NCBI GenBank assembly: GCA_025403435.1
Contig: CM046330.1
Location: 18,994,239-19,058,238, forward strand
Length of the DNA stretch: 64,000 nucleotides
Direction of reading: 5' to 3'
DNA from: Artocarpus heterophyllus
Taxonomy: Eukaryota > Streptophyta > Magnoliopsida > Rosales > Moraceae
This document shows positions 32,651 through 44,180 of this stretch, one piece after another. The notes below the pieces were generated by a model. The model did no database searches. It had not been told where the DNA came from and saw only the letters and a list, made by a program, of their open reading frames with translations. How positions within the stretch are numbered: position 1 is the stretch's first letter; each line of letters starts with the position of its first letter. The position numbers and the translations under genes were made by a program.

Positions 32651-35287
32651 AAGCATTTAAAAATCATTTATTTCATGTTGTAGGTGAGATTTGAAACTTA
32701 CCTGAACTATGCTCTAGCGTTCTCTATTCCGTTCCTTTTCCTTCCATTAGTCGGTCTTTATGCCCTGATCAAACGACAGCCGATTTATTAGTTAACTTTC
32801 TTTATTATCAATCCACTCGATTGATAATAAAATGTAAACATTATCCATTCTTTCCTTTTAACTTAGCTAGTATACTTTCGTTTACCATTGTCTTTACTTA
32901 ACCTTATAAACCATCGGTTTACCTTTTCTTCGCTTAGCTTTGTAACCCACCGGGGTTACTTTTCCTTTTAACTTCGTAACCCATCGGTTTACCTCTCGTT
33001 TATTTAAACGTCCCTTGTTAAATCTCTGATCTCACATGACCGTTACGTTACTTAACATATTACGGAACATTTTTCATCTAATAACATTATGCTAAATCAG
33101 AGTGTTCGACTCCGTTCTAGCTGTTTCCTTAATAATGATGATTTTACCCTTAACGGGTTTTTCTACAACCTTGTAACGTTATAAAACTCATTCTCACATA
33201 AAATAGTGTAACAATAACTAATCATGCATTTCATAAATTTTTATGAAAGCATCTAAAACAATTTATTTTAAAACAGTTCATACTGTCGGCAAGATTCCTA
33301 CTTACTTGAACTCCAAGCTAAGTAGATCCAATTGTATCTCGCTGCATCTACAGTATGCGAAGCATCCTCTGCAGTGCTCCTCGAGCAACCATGAATGGCT
33401 AAGAATGCTTCCTGGAGATCATACATTCTTGAAAATGTCATTCTGGACTCCGATACTGCTGTTTGAATCGCCTCGATCTACGTGCAATCGGTACCAGATG
33501 ATTTTCACCGGAGTGGAATTAGTCAAATGGAGGTCACCATTGCGTTCAGAGCGTCGAAACGAGTCAGGAGACGGTCTCGGATCTTCGATCAGAGGTCCGG
33601 ATCACAAAAATCCAAAGTCGCCGTTGACCGGCCGTTGACTGGCATTGACCGGCCGTTGACCAACTTTGACCGGGGTTGACTGGCGTCAATCGGGGTCCGT
33701 TGGCAGCTGGGCTCGGGCCTACCTGTCCTAAATCGACCCTTCTGAGTCCAATGGCGGCGTCAATTTCACCTAATTCTGCCTCTAACATAGCGGCTCGTGA
33801 AGTACAACGTCGGTAGAAATGGATGAGCTCCGATCTTGATTCTCCGATGGTGGTGGACCAAAATTAGTTGAGAGCTTTTGCTACCCACTTGTTTCTGAGT
33901 CGAACGGTAGTGGAGGTGTACCTCACCGCCGCCGTAAGCAGCGGTTCCAAAGGTGGTGCGACGGCAAAGATGTGGTGCATCTGTCGGGCCTTTTCTAGCT
34001 AGAATTGAGCTGTAAGATTGGTGTCTTCTTGTTCCTCTCATTATGCTGAGTCCGTAGACACCAGGATCACGTCGATTGGACGTCAGACGGCGGAGAAATC
34101 ACGTCAGGAAAAATAGGTTTCACCGCCACTTTGGGCAGCGCGTGTGGCCTCCTCCGGCGGCGTTTTGGGCGGCGCGGCATGTCGTTGGACTCAGCTCGTC
34201 GAGAGCTTTCCATTGGTGCAGGAGGTGTTGAAAAAAGACACCGGAATCTCAAACGAGTTTTGAGGAGAGAGAGAAAATTCTAGAGAGAGAAAGTAGAGAG
34301 AGAGACCCGAATTTTGTGATATTTTCTTATTTTTTTCCTTTAATTGTACTTTTTGTCTTAATATAATCCTCAACTTAATGCATTTTTAATGCCTTAAAAA
34401 TATCGGATGTTACACCTTTCTCCATAATTTGAAGTTAATTCTCTTCTTTTCTCTTTTCTTAAATTAGTTTTCTTCTTAATTATAATTTTATGATTTTGTA
34501 AAATACTTCTAGTTTTTATGTTGTAAAATAGATATGCTTAGTAAAATTAAGTGTGTTTTTACTTTCAATATGTCTTTCTAAATTTCCTCCGTGTGAAGGA
34601 GAGTAGGGGAAATTTTGACAAAATTAAGGTAAATATTTTTAGTTTTTTAATATTTTCTAAGTTGTTATAATATCAAAATCATTTTTAAAAAACTTATGAT
34701 TTTCATGTTAACTTAGCTAAAACTCTTGCAAAATTAAGTTTTAATCCATCGTAGACATAGGCTAGTATAAGTAATGCTTAGGAACACTTTGATTATTCGT
34801 AGACAGAGAATAGCATGATAAATGCTTAATTATAATTTTTATTAGTAATTTTAGTTAGTTAATTTTAAAATCATACATATTTATTATAAATGAGTTTTTG
34901 ATGCTTTATAGAAATGAATTGACACATTAAATACTTAATAACTCTCGATTTATTGTAGACAAAAAATGACATATTGTACACTTAAATCATTTTAATAAAT
35001 AATTTTTGAAAAACTAAAACATATTTAAGTTAATTTGTCAAAATAAAACATTTAATCTTCAACATTGTTAAAATTGTTGTTTCTTCTATGTTAAATTACA
35101 CTTATTATTAAAGTTCCATCTTCTATTTAATTACACTTATTAAAGTTCCATTTACCATTCTAATTTAAATTACATTTCTTGTTAATGAAATTCTAAAAAT
35201 TACCAAAAAAAATCTAAAAATGGAAAAAGTACAAAAAATGTGTAAATATTGTAAATAAACTATAAATAATTAATTTTAATCTGTTGT

Positions 35288-36191
35288 GTATATATATGTA
35301 TCACATAATTTAGGCATTGTACACCCAACGACGATGTTTGTTCCGCAAAGTGGACTTGTCATGTTTGGTTTAGAATTAGCTATCCTTCTTCTCTCGTGAC
35401 GACGCGCCATAATGATGTTAATGGTGCAACGTCAGGCCCTAAAGGATAAAATAAATGTTTAATATAGAAAAAGGAAAAGGAAAGATATGTTCTTACAAAG
35501 TGTGCTTTATGCACTATGATAACTATATCAAAGATAACATGATTCATGCTATGGTTAAAATTTTTGAGATCACATAATATACTTACTAAGCTTAATGCTT
35601 ACATAAGTTAATCACGTTGCAGATAAGGGTAAGGCTATAGCTAAAGATAGAGGATGGACAGACAGATGTGTGTGCAAGGATGGTGGTGTTGGATCACAGA
35701 GTTATAATATGAAATGAAATAATCACAATGTAAATTTAAATTTAAATTTATTTCTGCAAATTATGGGATGTTTTTAATCATTGGATTGTCGAATTTGGTT
35801 TGTAATAATTCATCGGTTATAATTTATTTTCATGATATATAATTATTATGTTAAACTAACTATTCCATAGGTAGTTGGTTAGCCAAATACCTTGGGTATT
35901 CCGTCGGGCTAATTAAGGAGGAAAACCGTTTAAGGTAAGTATTGATTTTATTTGAAAGATGTGATCCTACGGAGTGCTAGTAATATACATTTAGAAATAA
36001 TCCAATTGTTTAAAAGTAAATTAAAATTTTAATTCATATGTTCACAAGGTAATATTAAATTAAAATAAATTTAATGAAAATTCTAGGTTAATAATTAGAT
36101 AATACCTACAAGTTTAGGTTTTCCTATCAAATAATTAAGAGATAACGATGAAAGTTAACGATTCCTGTAATGTCCAAAAGGAGCAGTTACA
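35288..36191 (+). repeat. Truncated 5' LTR of T1
   Basis: It aligns with 43266-44180 from GTATATATATGTATCACATA through TGATGTTAATGGTG to the 3' end (GAGCAGTTACA). About 2.8 kb of LTR sequence present in the 3' copy is missing on the left. Confidence 0.88.
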
Positions 36192-36195
36192 GATA

Positions 36196-36207
36196 CGGTA
36201 TCAGAGA
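36196..36207 (+). other. Primer-binding site of T1
   Basis: CGGTATCAGAGA lies four bases after the 5' LTR and resembles TGGTATCAGAGC. The leader that follows (to about 36430) reads like a chromovirus 5' leader and holds no frame. Confidence 0.7.
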
Positions 36208-36589
36208 GGTTTCCATCTCCAACACTCATCACCACACGTCTACCCTAAATCCTCCAAGTAAGTAAATTTTATATATAGGTGTTGATGGACATGTTATGTA
36301 TTTGTGTTTGTATATGTATGTATTAGTAAGACACTATTTCCGTTCCAAGGAGGGATCATGTCTCTAACTCCCCTAATCTACGATGTATTAGTAAAAAACA
36401 ACTATGAACAGCCAAAGTAAGAGGGGTGGACCCCACCGACAAAATTCCAGAATTGGGATTCTAATTTGTTCTTTTGTTTAACTCGGCCCAAATTGTCAAG
36501 GCCTGAACAACTCGACCCATTTCAGCCCAAAACGTTTAGGACTAGCTCAAATTCTGGCCCAACTCGATTTGATCTTCGTACGTTCCCTC

Positions 36590-36806
36590 TACACGTGTCA
36601 AGAACAGTGCTTCATTCTTTGTCTATTTATATGATTATTGTGCATAAAAGCTCCTTTCTCTGAGCTCACACTCTCTCTAATTTTTCATTCTCTTTCTAAT
36701 TCTTAAATCATCTTCCTTCTTTCTAGATCTTCTTTTTTTTCTCTAAAACTCCAAAATTCTCTAACTTTCTATCTCGATTCTTTTCTTTATCTTCCTCTCT
36801 TTTACC
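36590..36806 (+). promoter_or_regulatory. Promoter-like region and CT-rich leader of unit A
   Basis: ACACGTGTCA (an ACGT-core box) is followed about 35 bp later by TATTTATATG and ATTGTGCATAAAAG. A long CTCTCT-rich stretch then leads to the ATG at 36807. The same order (ACGTGTCAT, CATATACAT, ATTGTGCATAGGAG, CT-rich leader) occurs before ORF1 of unit C at 58250-58482. Conservation between copies suggests it came with the module; promoter function is inferred. Confidence 0.5.
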
Positions 36807-37191
36807 ATGGACTCAAAATACCAACACCTAAGAAAGTATATCCCTTCACATTCCTAGAAAGTCCTCAAGAAGAAATACAAGATGAGGATCACTTGATTGT
36901 GGATTCTAATGCTTTTTGGTAGTCCTAGTGATGTGAAGATGCCGATACAAGGAGATTCATCCAAGTGACTTCGATAAGTGTACTTCGCTTGGATTTGTTT
37001 TGGTAAATAGAGAGAGAAAATAAATTTCTATAAGGATGGACTTTCTAAGGAGAACTTGGATGACCTCCATGTTTCTCTTTAGAACCATCCTAATGGATAT
37101 GTCTAAGATGCAATTTCTAAACTCTGGCACAAATTCCATATAGAAAGACAACGTCTCAAGGACATGGTAATTCAAGATCCTATTTGCTAGA
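36807..37191 (+). pseudogene. ORF1 of unit A, unknown protein, degenerate
   Basis: Starting MDSKYQHLRKY, it matches ORF1 of unit C (start 58483). A stop follows at codon 17, with further stops and frame changes. Relative to C, the 114 bp at 58651-58764 (after GTGACTTC) are replaced by GATAAG. This removes the arginine-rich run and the CxxC cysteine cluster. The 3' part (GCAATTTCTAAACTCTGGCAC...) continues the homology beyond the C stop. I do not recognise the family with certainty; see the entry for unit C. Confidence 0.75.
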
Positions 37192-37880
37192 TCCTAAGAA
37201 AACTAGATGAAGAATAAATCGTCGCTCTTTAAAGGCCATCTAAGTGCTTGTTTGTTTGAAATTGTTACAATAGGTGTTTAATAATGTGTGTTCTTTGTCC
37301 TATAAACATTGCCTTGAATTCGGAATAATTGTTGTTTTTAGATTATTACAGTAAGTTTTGAATAATTAGTGTCTCTTTATTTTATTGTTTTCTAAAAATG
37401 TATATATATTGTCTTGTTAGGTATATCACATGTTGTACTGTACCATGTTTGAATTTTCAAAAACTTATCTAGACTTTTCAAGATTCGTGTATTATATTTC
37501 AACAATTCTACACTAGTATGTTGTTTATATCAATTCTCTAGATTCGGTATACATATATCAAAAAGTACATAATTGTGTTAGAATATCTTTTGTCGAATTA
37601 CCTTCCATTGTCAAAAGTTATATAGTTTGAGACTCACTTTTTTGAAAGCTAACCTGAATTTTCATGACTTGTCTGTCTTTTTTTCACCTTCTTACATGCC
37701 CAATATTTTGCTTAGATTATTAGATTACCTGCTCATTACCTACTTGTTTGTCTCTTTCGTCTTTTTACATTTTCATCAACTTTAAAATCCCATTTAGGGC
37801 TCAAGGTTTAGACAAAGTGGGCTTAAAACAAAAAAAAAAACAACAACAAAAAAAGAGTCAACCAGTCATATAAACCAAAC

Positions 37881-38481
37881 ATGTCTACCTCCTATTGCTC
37901 TAGGAAAATAAGAAATGTTTGTCTTTTATGGTTCCAGCCCTAGGAAAGATAAAGTCTACCCAGAAGCCACAAAACACTTAGGACAAAGATTATCATGTAG
38001 AAAGATTAACCTAATTTATGGGGCTGGTAGTTTATGATTAATAGGGAGTGTAGTGACAGCAACTAAGTCTAATGGTGCCAAAGTCATAGGAATTATCCCT
38101 CATCTTTTAGCTGAAGGGAACTTGTGTGAAAAAACCATAGGTAGGGACAATGGAGTTTTGGATATCCCTGAGCATCTTAAAACTATGATCTATAAGTTTG
38201 ACACTTTTGTAGCATTACCTAGTGGTTTAGGCACCCTAAATGAGATATTCATAGTTGCTAGTAGGAATTTATTAGGTATTCACTCTAAACCCTTAGGTTT
38301 CTTGAATGTAAATGGTTTTTATGATAGTCTTTTAAAATTTTTGGATTACGCTATGTAACAAGACTTTATTGTAGAGTCAGGTAGACAGATCTTTGTCACT
38401 GCTTCAAGAGCTAAGGAACTACTAGAAAAAATGCAAATCATCCATCTAGAGTCTGACACTGCAACATCTAAGCTTGATTGA
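37881..38481 (+). pseudogene. LOG-like cytokinin-activating enzyme gene, copy A, disrupted
   Basis: LOG enzymes release active cytokinin bases from their riboside 5'-monophosphates. The start MSTSYCSRK leads, after a frameshift near 37918, to FYGSSPRKDKVYPE, then NLIYGAGSL with a stop. A long clean stretch at 38053-38358 follows: VIGIIPHLL, DTFVALPSGLGTLNEIF and KPLGFLNVNGFYDSLLKFLD. These match the LOG order GSSxG, YGGGS, PGGxGTxxE, LLNVDGYY. The catalytic-motif Glu is kept, PGG is PSG, and the conserved Arg before it is His (CAT 38173-38175). The length of about 200 codons fits plant LOG, but there are no introns, unlike typical plant LOG genes. At least three disruptions make it non-functional. 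Confidence 0.88.
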
Positions 38482-39350
38482 GAGAAGGAAAGCTAGAAAC
38501 GGCCATTGGATTTGAACCTCCACCTGTAATCTTTTAGTTTTGCCTATAACATGAACATTTGCATATATTATATCCCGAATAACCGTTCTCCTCTTCATCC
38601 TATATTTTTTGTGGCATGCTGTTGTTAAAACATTTAGATTCATTATCTTTAATGTTGGGATGGCTGGTGTTACAGAGTATCTGGTACTCTCGAAATGCAT
38701 CCCATTTAAGGTCTGAACTTTTGTTTATTGAAGCTTCAGTATTCTCTATGCATGTATGATTAATATAACTTATTATAGGGAGTACTTTGTACTCTTGAAA
38801 CGTATCCACGTAATATTTGTAATTGTGAAAATGCTCCATATATATATGTATGTATGTTATTTTGTTTAAGTATTTGTATTATAAGAGAGAATGACTGTTT
38901 GTAGGAGAGCCTATAAGCTTGCCAAAGTTATGGGTTCCTTTTGAACTCCTTATTTATTAATTTAATGTACGTTTTTAATATAAATACGTATGTTATCCAT
39001 TTTGTTAGGATCGTGATGTAAGACAAGATGCACAAATGTTTTTCTAACAATATCTTCATCTGATTATAAATAGCAGTTCAAAAAACAATAAAGGGCTGAA
39101 AATGGTATGATCAACTTATGCACTTCGCTGATCATATTCCAAGATCACAATTCGGGGTACAAATATGAAACCTATTAGCAACACTCTTATCGAGAGATTA
39201 AGCATTTAGAATAAGTTTGATATATCAAGTAAATGAATAGAGACAAGGCAACCTACAATGGAGACAAATAATCTTGATGATGTAAAGTTGCCAAGGAAAG
39301 TATAATGGATTGTGATTTTTACATATACCATAGATTTAGAATTTCAAGGA

Positions 39351-40190
39351 CGTGACATTATTAATGGGCATAATTGTGACTAAACTTATTATTAGTGTAC
39401 TAATTAAAATTTTTGTAAAATTTTGTTTCATCTAAGATCTATTTCATATTATTTCTTTCACCTATTTCCAATTTTTCTAAAAGTTCTCCTATATCTATTT
39501 AGCATATTAACCAAAATGCCCTTGAAACTTTTGATTAATTTCCAAAAAATGCCATTTGGCATTATTTGCTACAAAGCCTCAAAAATGATTACAAGATGAA
39601 CATATCCCATCACAAAGATGACCATTTCTCATAATCATAAAACAATGACTAAGGATTTTGCAAGCAAAGTTGTCATTTTACACAATCTTGAGGTTAGATT
39701 TTTCTAAACTAAAACTTTGATTTAAATTTGTGTTTTAGAATAAAAAAATTGTTTTTAATATTTGTGGATGATTATGCAATGTTTTTGAAGCTTTACATAC
39801 TTCCAACTCTATTATGAATAAGTTCTTGAGTTAGTTTTTAAAAAATTTTCAAAATTTTGGTATTAGAATATATGTTGAGCATGAAAATTTGGAAAAAAAA
39901 AAATGGTTTACATGTGTTTTAGCATGATAGTCTATAGTTTTTGCGTATTTTCCAAGTTTTGAGTTTTGGTAAAACAGGATAGAAACAGTTGATCGATAGG
40001 CCGGTTGTAAAGTCCAATTAGGCAGTTTGTAACTTGTCATTTTTTGTCATTTTGTGGTTAGGAAATACTCCAAAGATTATATTTATTAAAAAAAATTAAG
40101 AGTATAAGTTTTCATATTAATGATTGTGGCACACTAATAAAAAATAAATGGTGCATTGACATAACTATAGGTTTATGAATTGAATTTACT
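39351..40190 (+). repeat. Partial LTR of the element C family (3' LTR of unit A)
   Basis: It begins GTGACATTATTAATGGGCAT and follows the 54488 LTR (ATTATTAGTGTAC, CATTTGGCATTAT, GTTGATCGATAGGCC, ATTAATGATTRTGGCACACT) with internal deletions. It stops at about 40190, where T1 pol sequence resumes. The 3' part of the LTR is missing. Confidence 0.82.
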
Positions 40191-40196
40191 ATCAGA

Positions 40197-40463
40197 ATGT
40201 CAACTATCCACAATGTCTTTCATGTCTCAATTCTTAAGAAGTACATCTTAGATCTTACACATGTAATTAAGCCTCAAGTCATCAAGATATGAAAAGATCT
40301 TAGCCATGAGGAGAAGCCGATTGAGATTTTAGACCGAAAAACCAAGACCCTAAGAAATAAAGAACTTGCATTGATTAAGGTCCTTTGGCATAACCACAAT
40401 GTAGAAAAGGCTATATGGGAACGAGAAGAAGAAGTAAAAATCAAGTACCCTCAATTGTTTTAA
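40197..40463 (+). pseudogene. C-terminal end of chromovirus-type pol of T1
   Basis: One frame reads HNVFHVSILKKYI..., then KPIEILDRKTKTLRNKELAL and VLWHNHNVEKAIWEREEEV, ending KYPQLF and TAA at 40461-40463. This is the characteristic end of Ty3/gypsy chromovirus (Tekay/Del) polyproteins, downstream of integrase. It has one in-frame TGA near 40290. Everything upstream of pol is missing. A purine-rich stretch (40464-40502) precedes the 3' LTR. Confidence 0.85.
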
Positions 40464-40502
40464 GTTTTAAGGATGAAACTTTTATAAAACAAAAAGAACA
40501 GT

Positions 40503-43500
40503 TGTAACACCCGCTGTTTTCTTTAATTGACGATATGTAATGTTTAATGATTTTATGCATCAATATGAAAAGAAAAATTATGACTTAGAATCACATTTTG
40601 TGTGATATTTTAGTATGATATTTATGATAATGAAATTTATTTTGAACTAACATCTTTTGTAGTAGATGGACTAAGGAAATTCCAACAACCTAAAGTGCCT
40701 AATGTATGTTTATTACATTTTGTTCGTAAATTGTTTGTTTTGGTGATCTATATGGATTTTATTTATTTGAATGTGATCTTTTGATTTTTATAATTTTTAT
40801 AATTTTTTTGATTCATTTTTTTATCTTTTGAAATTTCTAGAAATTATCTTTTTCAATTTTTAGAAATTATTTTAAATCTTCATATTCTTTCTATATACAT
40901 ATATAATGATGACAATAAATTTTTATTATCATCATAAGCATCTTCAATTACATAAAGGAAAAGTAATTTTAGAATTTTTTGAAAAGTTCTAAAAGTTTTC
41001 ATTTTGACTCCTCAACTTTTGGAAAATTTCACTTTTGCCTTAAATTTTGAAAATTTTTGCAAAAAAGCCCCTAATAATTTCTCTAGCCACAAACCCAAGC
41101 CCCCACATGCCTTCCATCCCTATTTTTAGCTGGTGTCTCCCATTAATGTCCCAAATAATTAACTTATACTAATTATTCTCCTTAACATAGCATTAAAATA
41201 ACTCACCACTACCTATACCTTTTTACCACTACCCATACCTTTTTTCCCTCCTACCCTCTCTTCTTCTACTTTTAAGACCACCAAAAATCTGTAAAGAACT
41301 TCAAAAAAACTTCAGCCTCCTTCCCTTGAGAGAATCCAAGAGAAAACCACAAGAACTCTTAAAGAAAATCCATCCAAAAATCAATTCTAGCACTTGGATT
41401 CAAGAGCTAGCATCTTTAAGCTTTTGTCTTCAAAGTGGTAGGTTTCCTTAACCCCAAATTTTTTTTTTTTGAAATGTTTGTTTATATATATTTAAATATT
41501 TTAGGAGGTAAATCTTTTGATCTTTAAGCCAAATGTTTTGAATTTGTGTGACAAACATGTTAGAGTTTAAGATTTTATGTTCTTGAGCTGTGTCTATTTC
41601 TTACATTTCTGGGATTTGATGAAAAAGATTCTTGAGGATTTGCTTTCATTTTTGAAAATTCAACATCCTAAGCTTTCCAACAAGCTATCATGGGTCTAAA
41701 TCGGAGTTGTATTATACTCTCTATGAATTTCCAAATTTTCAGTTAAAAAGTAGAAAATCTACCAATAGTAAACAACGGTCTTTGAATCGTAAAACGTAAC
41801 AAAAGTAATTATTGTTATCCAAATGAAATAAAATTAAATCTAAAGATATATATAGATGTGTAGTATATTGTACAAAAATTTTGGATTCAAATATACTATT
41901 TTTTATTTGTTTGAGAATTCCTACTAAATGTTGTTCTTAGGGTCCCTAAACTGCCTTTAAATGTGATGATTTGTTTGATGATGCTACAGGATGCGTTTAA
42001 TGCTAAAAAAAATTTTGAACGCTCATTTATGTCTCTAGTTTATGTCTACAAATTTTTAGTGTCAGCATATGTTAGAAATAAAGAAACAAATCATGGAATG
42101 AATGTTGCTCACGAGTTCGGTATTGTTAGTGCAACATTTTTGTAAAAATTGGTATATTTAAAAAATACTTAGAGTGATCAAAATATCATGAAAATAAATC
42201 TGATACTATAACACAGATGTTAAGAATGTTATGCTTAAATTTCAAATCAATTAGAATTTTGTGTGATTTTAGAAAATGCATTGATCATTTTCTGCCCGTT
42301 TGTAGTTTACTACGATAGATTGTTTTTATGACTTCTAAAATGTAGGAAAGATGCTTATACTAGATCAATTTTAATGAAATTAATTTTAGTAGTGTGTTTA
42401 GATTTCTAATATATCTTAGAAAAATTTCAAAGCCATTAGAATTTTAGTGATTTTTATAAAATTTATTTATTGTTATTACCTGAACCAAAATTCTAGCAAC
42501 AAAGTCATGACTTATAGAACATGAAATAATAGCTTAAATTGATCTAATTGTGATAAATTAAATTTGATGATTGTTATAGATGTTTCTAATGTGTGACAAA
42601 AATTTGAAGTCATTTTGAATTTTGTGTGAGTTTTAAAAATTCATAGAATGCTAACTATCTATGTTGTTCTTCCAAAAACGGAGTTGCATTTTAGAAAATA
42701 TAAAAATGTATGTAGACTAATCCAAAAGCCATGAAATTTATTCTCCTGATATGTATGCATGCAATAAGCGTTGTACTAAAATTTCAAAGCTATTAGAATT
42801 TTGTATCATTTTATAAAAATCGTGGAGTGGTAATTGCTGGATTAAAATATTGAACCTGCCTAAAATGTGATAATAGTGTTAGTTTAAGTGGTCAAGTATA
42901 AAATTACTTATTGTAATGATGATGAATGTGATGTTTTAAGTATGCTCTTATATCAAGAATGTTTCTTTTATCACAATGTTTGAATATTAAAGACGTTTGA
43001 AGCACTTAAGTCGTTGAAAGTAGATAGAAAACCATCCACTTGTAAGAGGTTAAGTAAAATTGCTACAAATCATGTAAATACATTCTTACCTGCAACATGA
43101 TTAAGGGTTATGAAAAGTTTTGAGAAATGTTGTGTTATTATGTTATTAATATTTATGCATTTCTCATTCAAAAGATTTCTTTTACCATGTTTTTGAAGAA
43201 CGACTTTTTATAGATGCTGTCAACGTTTTTTTCATGATGCAAAAGACGTTTGCACAAAAATATATGTATATATATGTATCACATAATGAAGATGTTGCAC
43301 ACCTAATGATGATATTTGTCCTGTAAGGTGGACTTATCACGTTTGGTGTGGGATTAGCGACCCCTCTCCTCTCATAACGGCGCACCATAATGATGTTAAT
43401 GGTGTAACTTCAGGGCCCTAAAGCATAAAATGAATGTTTAATATGGAAAAAGGAAAAGGAAAGATACGTTCTTGCAAAGTGTGCTTTATGCACTATGCTG

Positions 43501-44180
43501 ACTATATCAAAGATAAAATGATTCATGCTATGGTTAAAAATTTTTATAATATTTTGCGAGATCACATAATGTACTTACAAAGCTTAATGCTTACATAAGT
43601 TAATCATGTTATAAATAAGGGTAAGGCTATAGCTTTAGATGGAGGATGGAAGGACAAATGTGTGTGCAATGATGGTGGTGTTGGATCACGGAATTACGAT
43701 ATGAAATGAAATAATTACAACACAAATTTAAATTTATTTTGGCAAATTATGGGATGTTTTTAATTATTGGACTGTCGAGTTTGGTTTGTAATAATTCATG
43801 GGCTATAATTTGTCCTCATGGTATATTATTATTATGTTAAACTAACTATTCTGCAGGTTATCAGTTAGCCAAGTACCTTGGGTATTATGTCAGGCTAACC
43901 AAGGAGGAAAATCGTTTAAGGTAAGTATTGATTTTATTTGAAAGATGTGATCCTGAGAAGTGCTAGTAATATACATTTAGAAATAATCCAATTGTTTAAA
44001 AGTAAATTAAAATTTTAATTCATAGGTTCACATGGTAATATAAAATTAATAAAAAAAATTTTACTAAAAATTATGGGTTAATAATTTTATAATACTTACA
44101 AGTTTAGGTTTTCCTATCAAATAATTAAGAGATAAGATGAAAGTTAATAGTTCCTGTGATGTCCATAAGGGGGCATTACA
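40503..44180 (+). repeat. 3' LTR of T1, about 3.7 kb
   Basis: It begins TGTAACACCCGCTG, right after the pol end and purine tract, and ends GGGGGCATTACA. The last 915 bp match the truncated 5' LTR. It contains a degenerate array of about 180 bp (42180-42860). The open frames inside it are short and unconvincing. Confidence 0.85.
42180..42860 (+). repeat. Four degenerate units of about 180 bp within the T1 LTR
   Basis: A block containing AAATTTCAAA..ATTAGAATTTTGTGTGATTTTA recurs with its core at about 42251, 42436, 42615 and 42793, a spacing of 178-185 bp. The units are strongly diverged, so the expansion is old. Confidence 0.7.

Larger units (their letters stand above)
30928..34414 (-). mobile_element. 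3.5-kb chromovirus-type solo LTR
   Basis: The sequence has inverted termini TGTGACGACCCG...GATGTTACA and a 5-bp target duplication with one mismatch (TCTTT 30923-30927, CCTTT 34415-34419). The right LTR of the host Athila element shows the empty site near 51995 (TTCATATTTTTCTCCATAA). On the minus strand the LTR would read TGTAACATCCGATATTTT to CGGGTCGTCACA, the usual Tekay/Del-like style, so minus orientation is preferred. No gag-pol or primer site is present. A GC-rich segment at 33250-34300 on the minus strand looks like the LTR leader; its short open frames are not convincing genes. Confidence 0.88.
30510..35287 (+). repeat. Left LTR of the Athila-type element, split by a solo LTR
   Basis: Segments 30510-30927 and 34420-35287 together match about 51595-52810 of the right LTR. 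Shared landmarks are ATCAAAACATGGGCGGCAAA, CTCCATAATTTGRAGTTAAT and AAAATGTGTAAATATTG. The middle is occupied by the 30928-34414 insertion. The 5' part of the LTR (equivalent of 50874-51594) is absent, and the right edge is cut where element T1 begins. Confidence 0.85.
36430..40190 (+). mobile_element. Unit A: LOG-carrying LTR element copy lacking a 5' LTR
   Basis: From about 36436 to 40190 the sequence is alignable with element C from about 58102 to its 3' LTR. Shared parts are the promoter-like leader, ORF1, the spacer, the LOG-like gene, the tail (38482-39350) and an LTR fragment of the same family (39351-40190). A polypurine tract like that of C (GAGGACGAAATTTC...) is deleted: AAGGACG joins directly to GTGACATTATT. 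No 5' LTR or primer site of its own is seen, so it is truncated or arrived by recombination. Confidence 0.78.
35288..44180 (+). mobile_element. Nested chromovirus-type LTR element T1 (gutted, hosts unit A)
   Basis: A truncated 5' LTR (35288-36191) and a 3.7-kb 3' LTR (40503-44180) are direct repeats ending GTTACA/ATTACA. A tRNA-iMet-like primer site follows the 5' LTR, and the C-terminal end of a chromovirus polyprotein precedes the 3' LTR. Between the leader (to about 36430) and the pol end (from 40197) the expected gag-pol has been replaced by unit A. T1 lies inside the Athila-type element. Its left edge is a deletion junction, so no target duplication is visible. Confidence 0.82.

Noticed and set aside
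33243..34373. Open frames on both strands in the GC-richer part of the solo LTR
   Set aside because: There is no conserved domain; low-complexity Arg/Pro/Ser composition and the location inside an LTR leader explain them.
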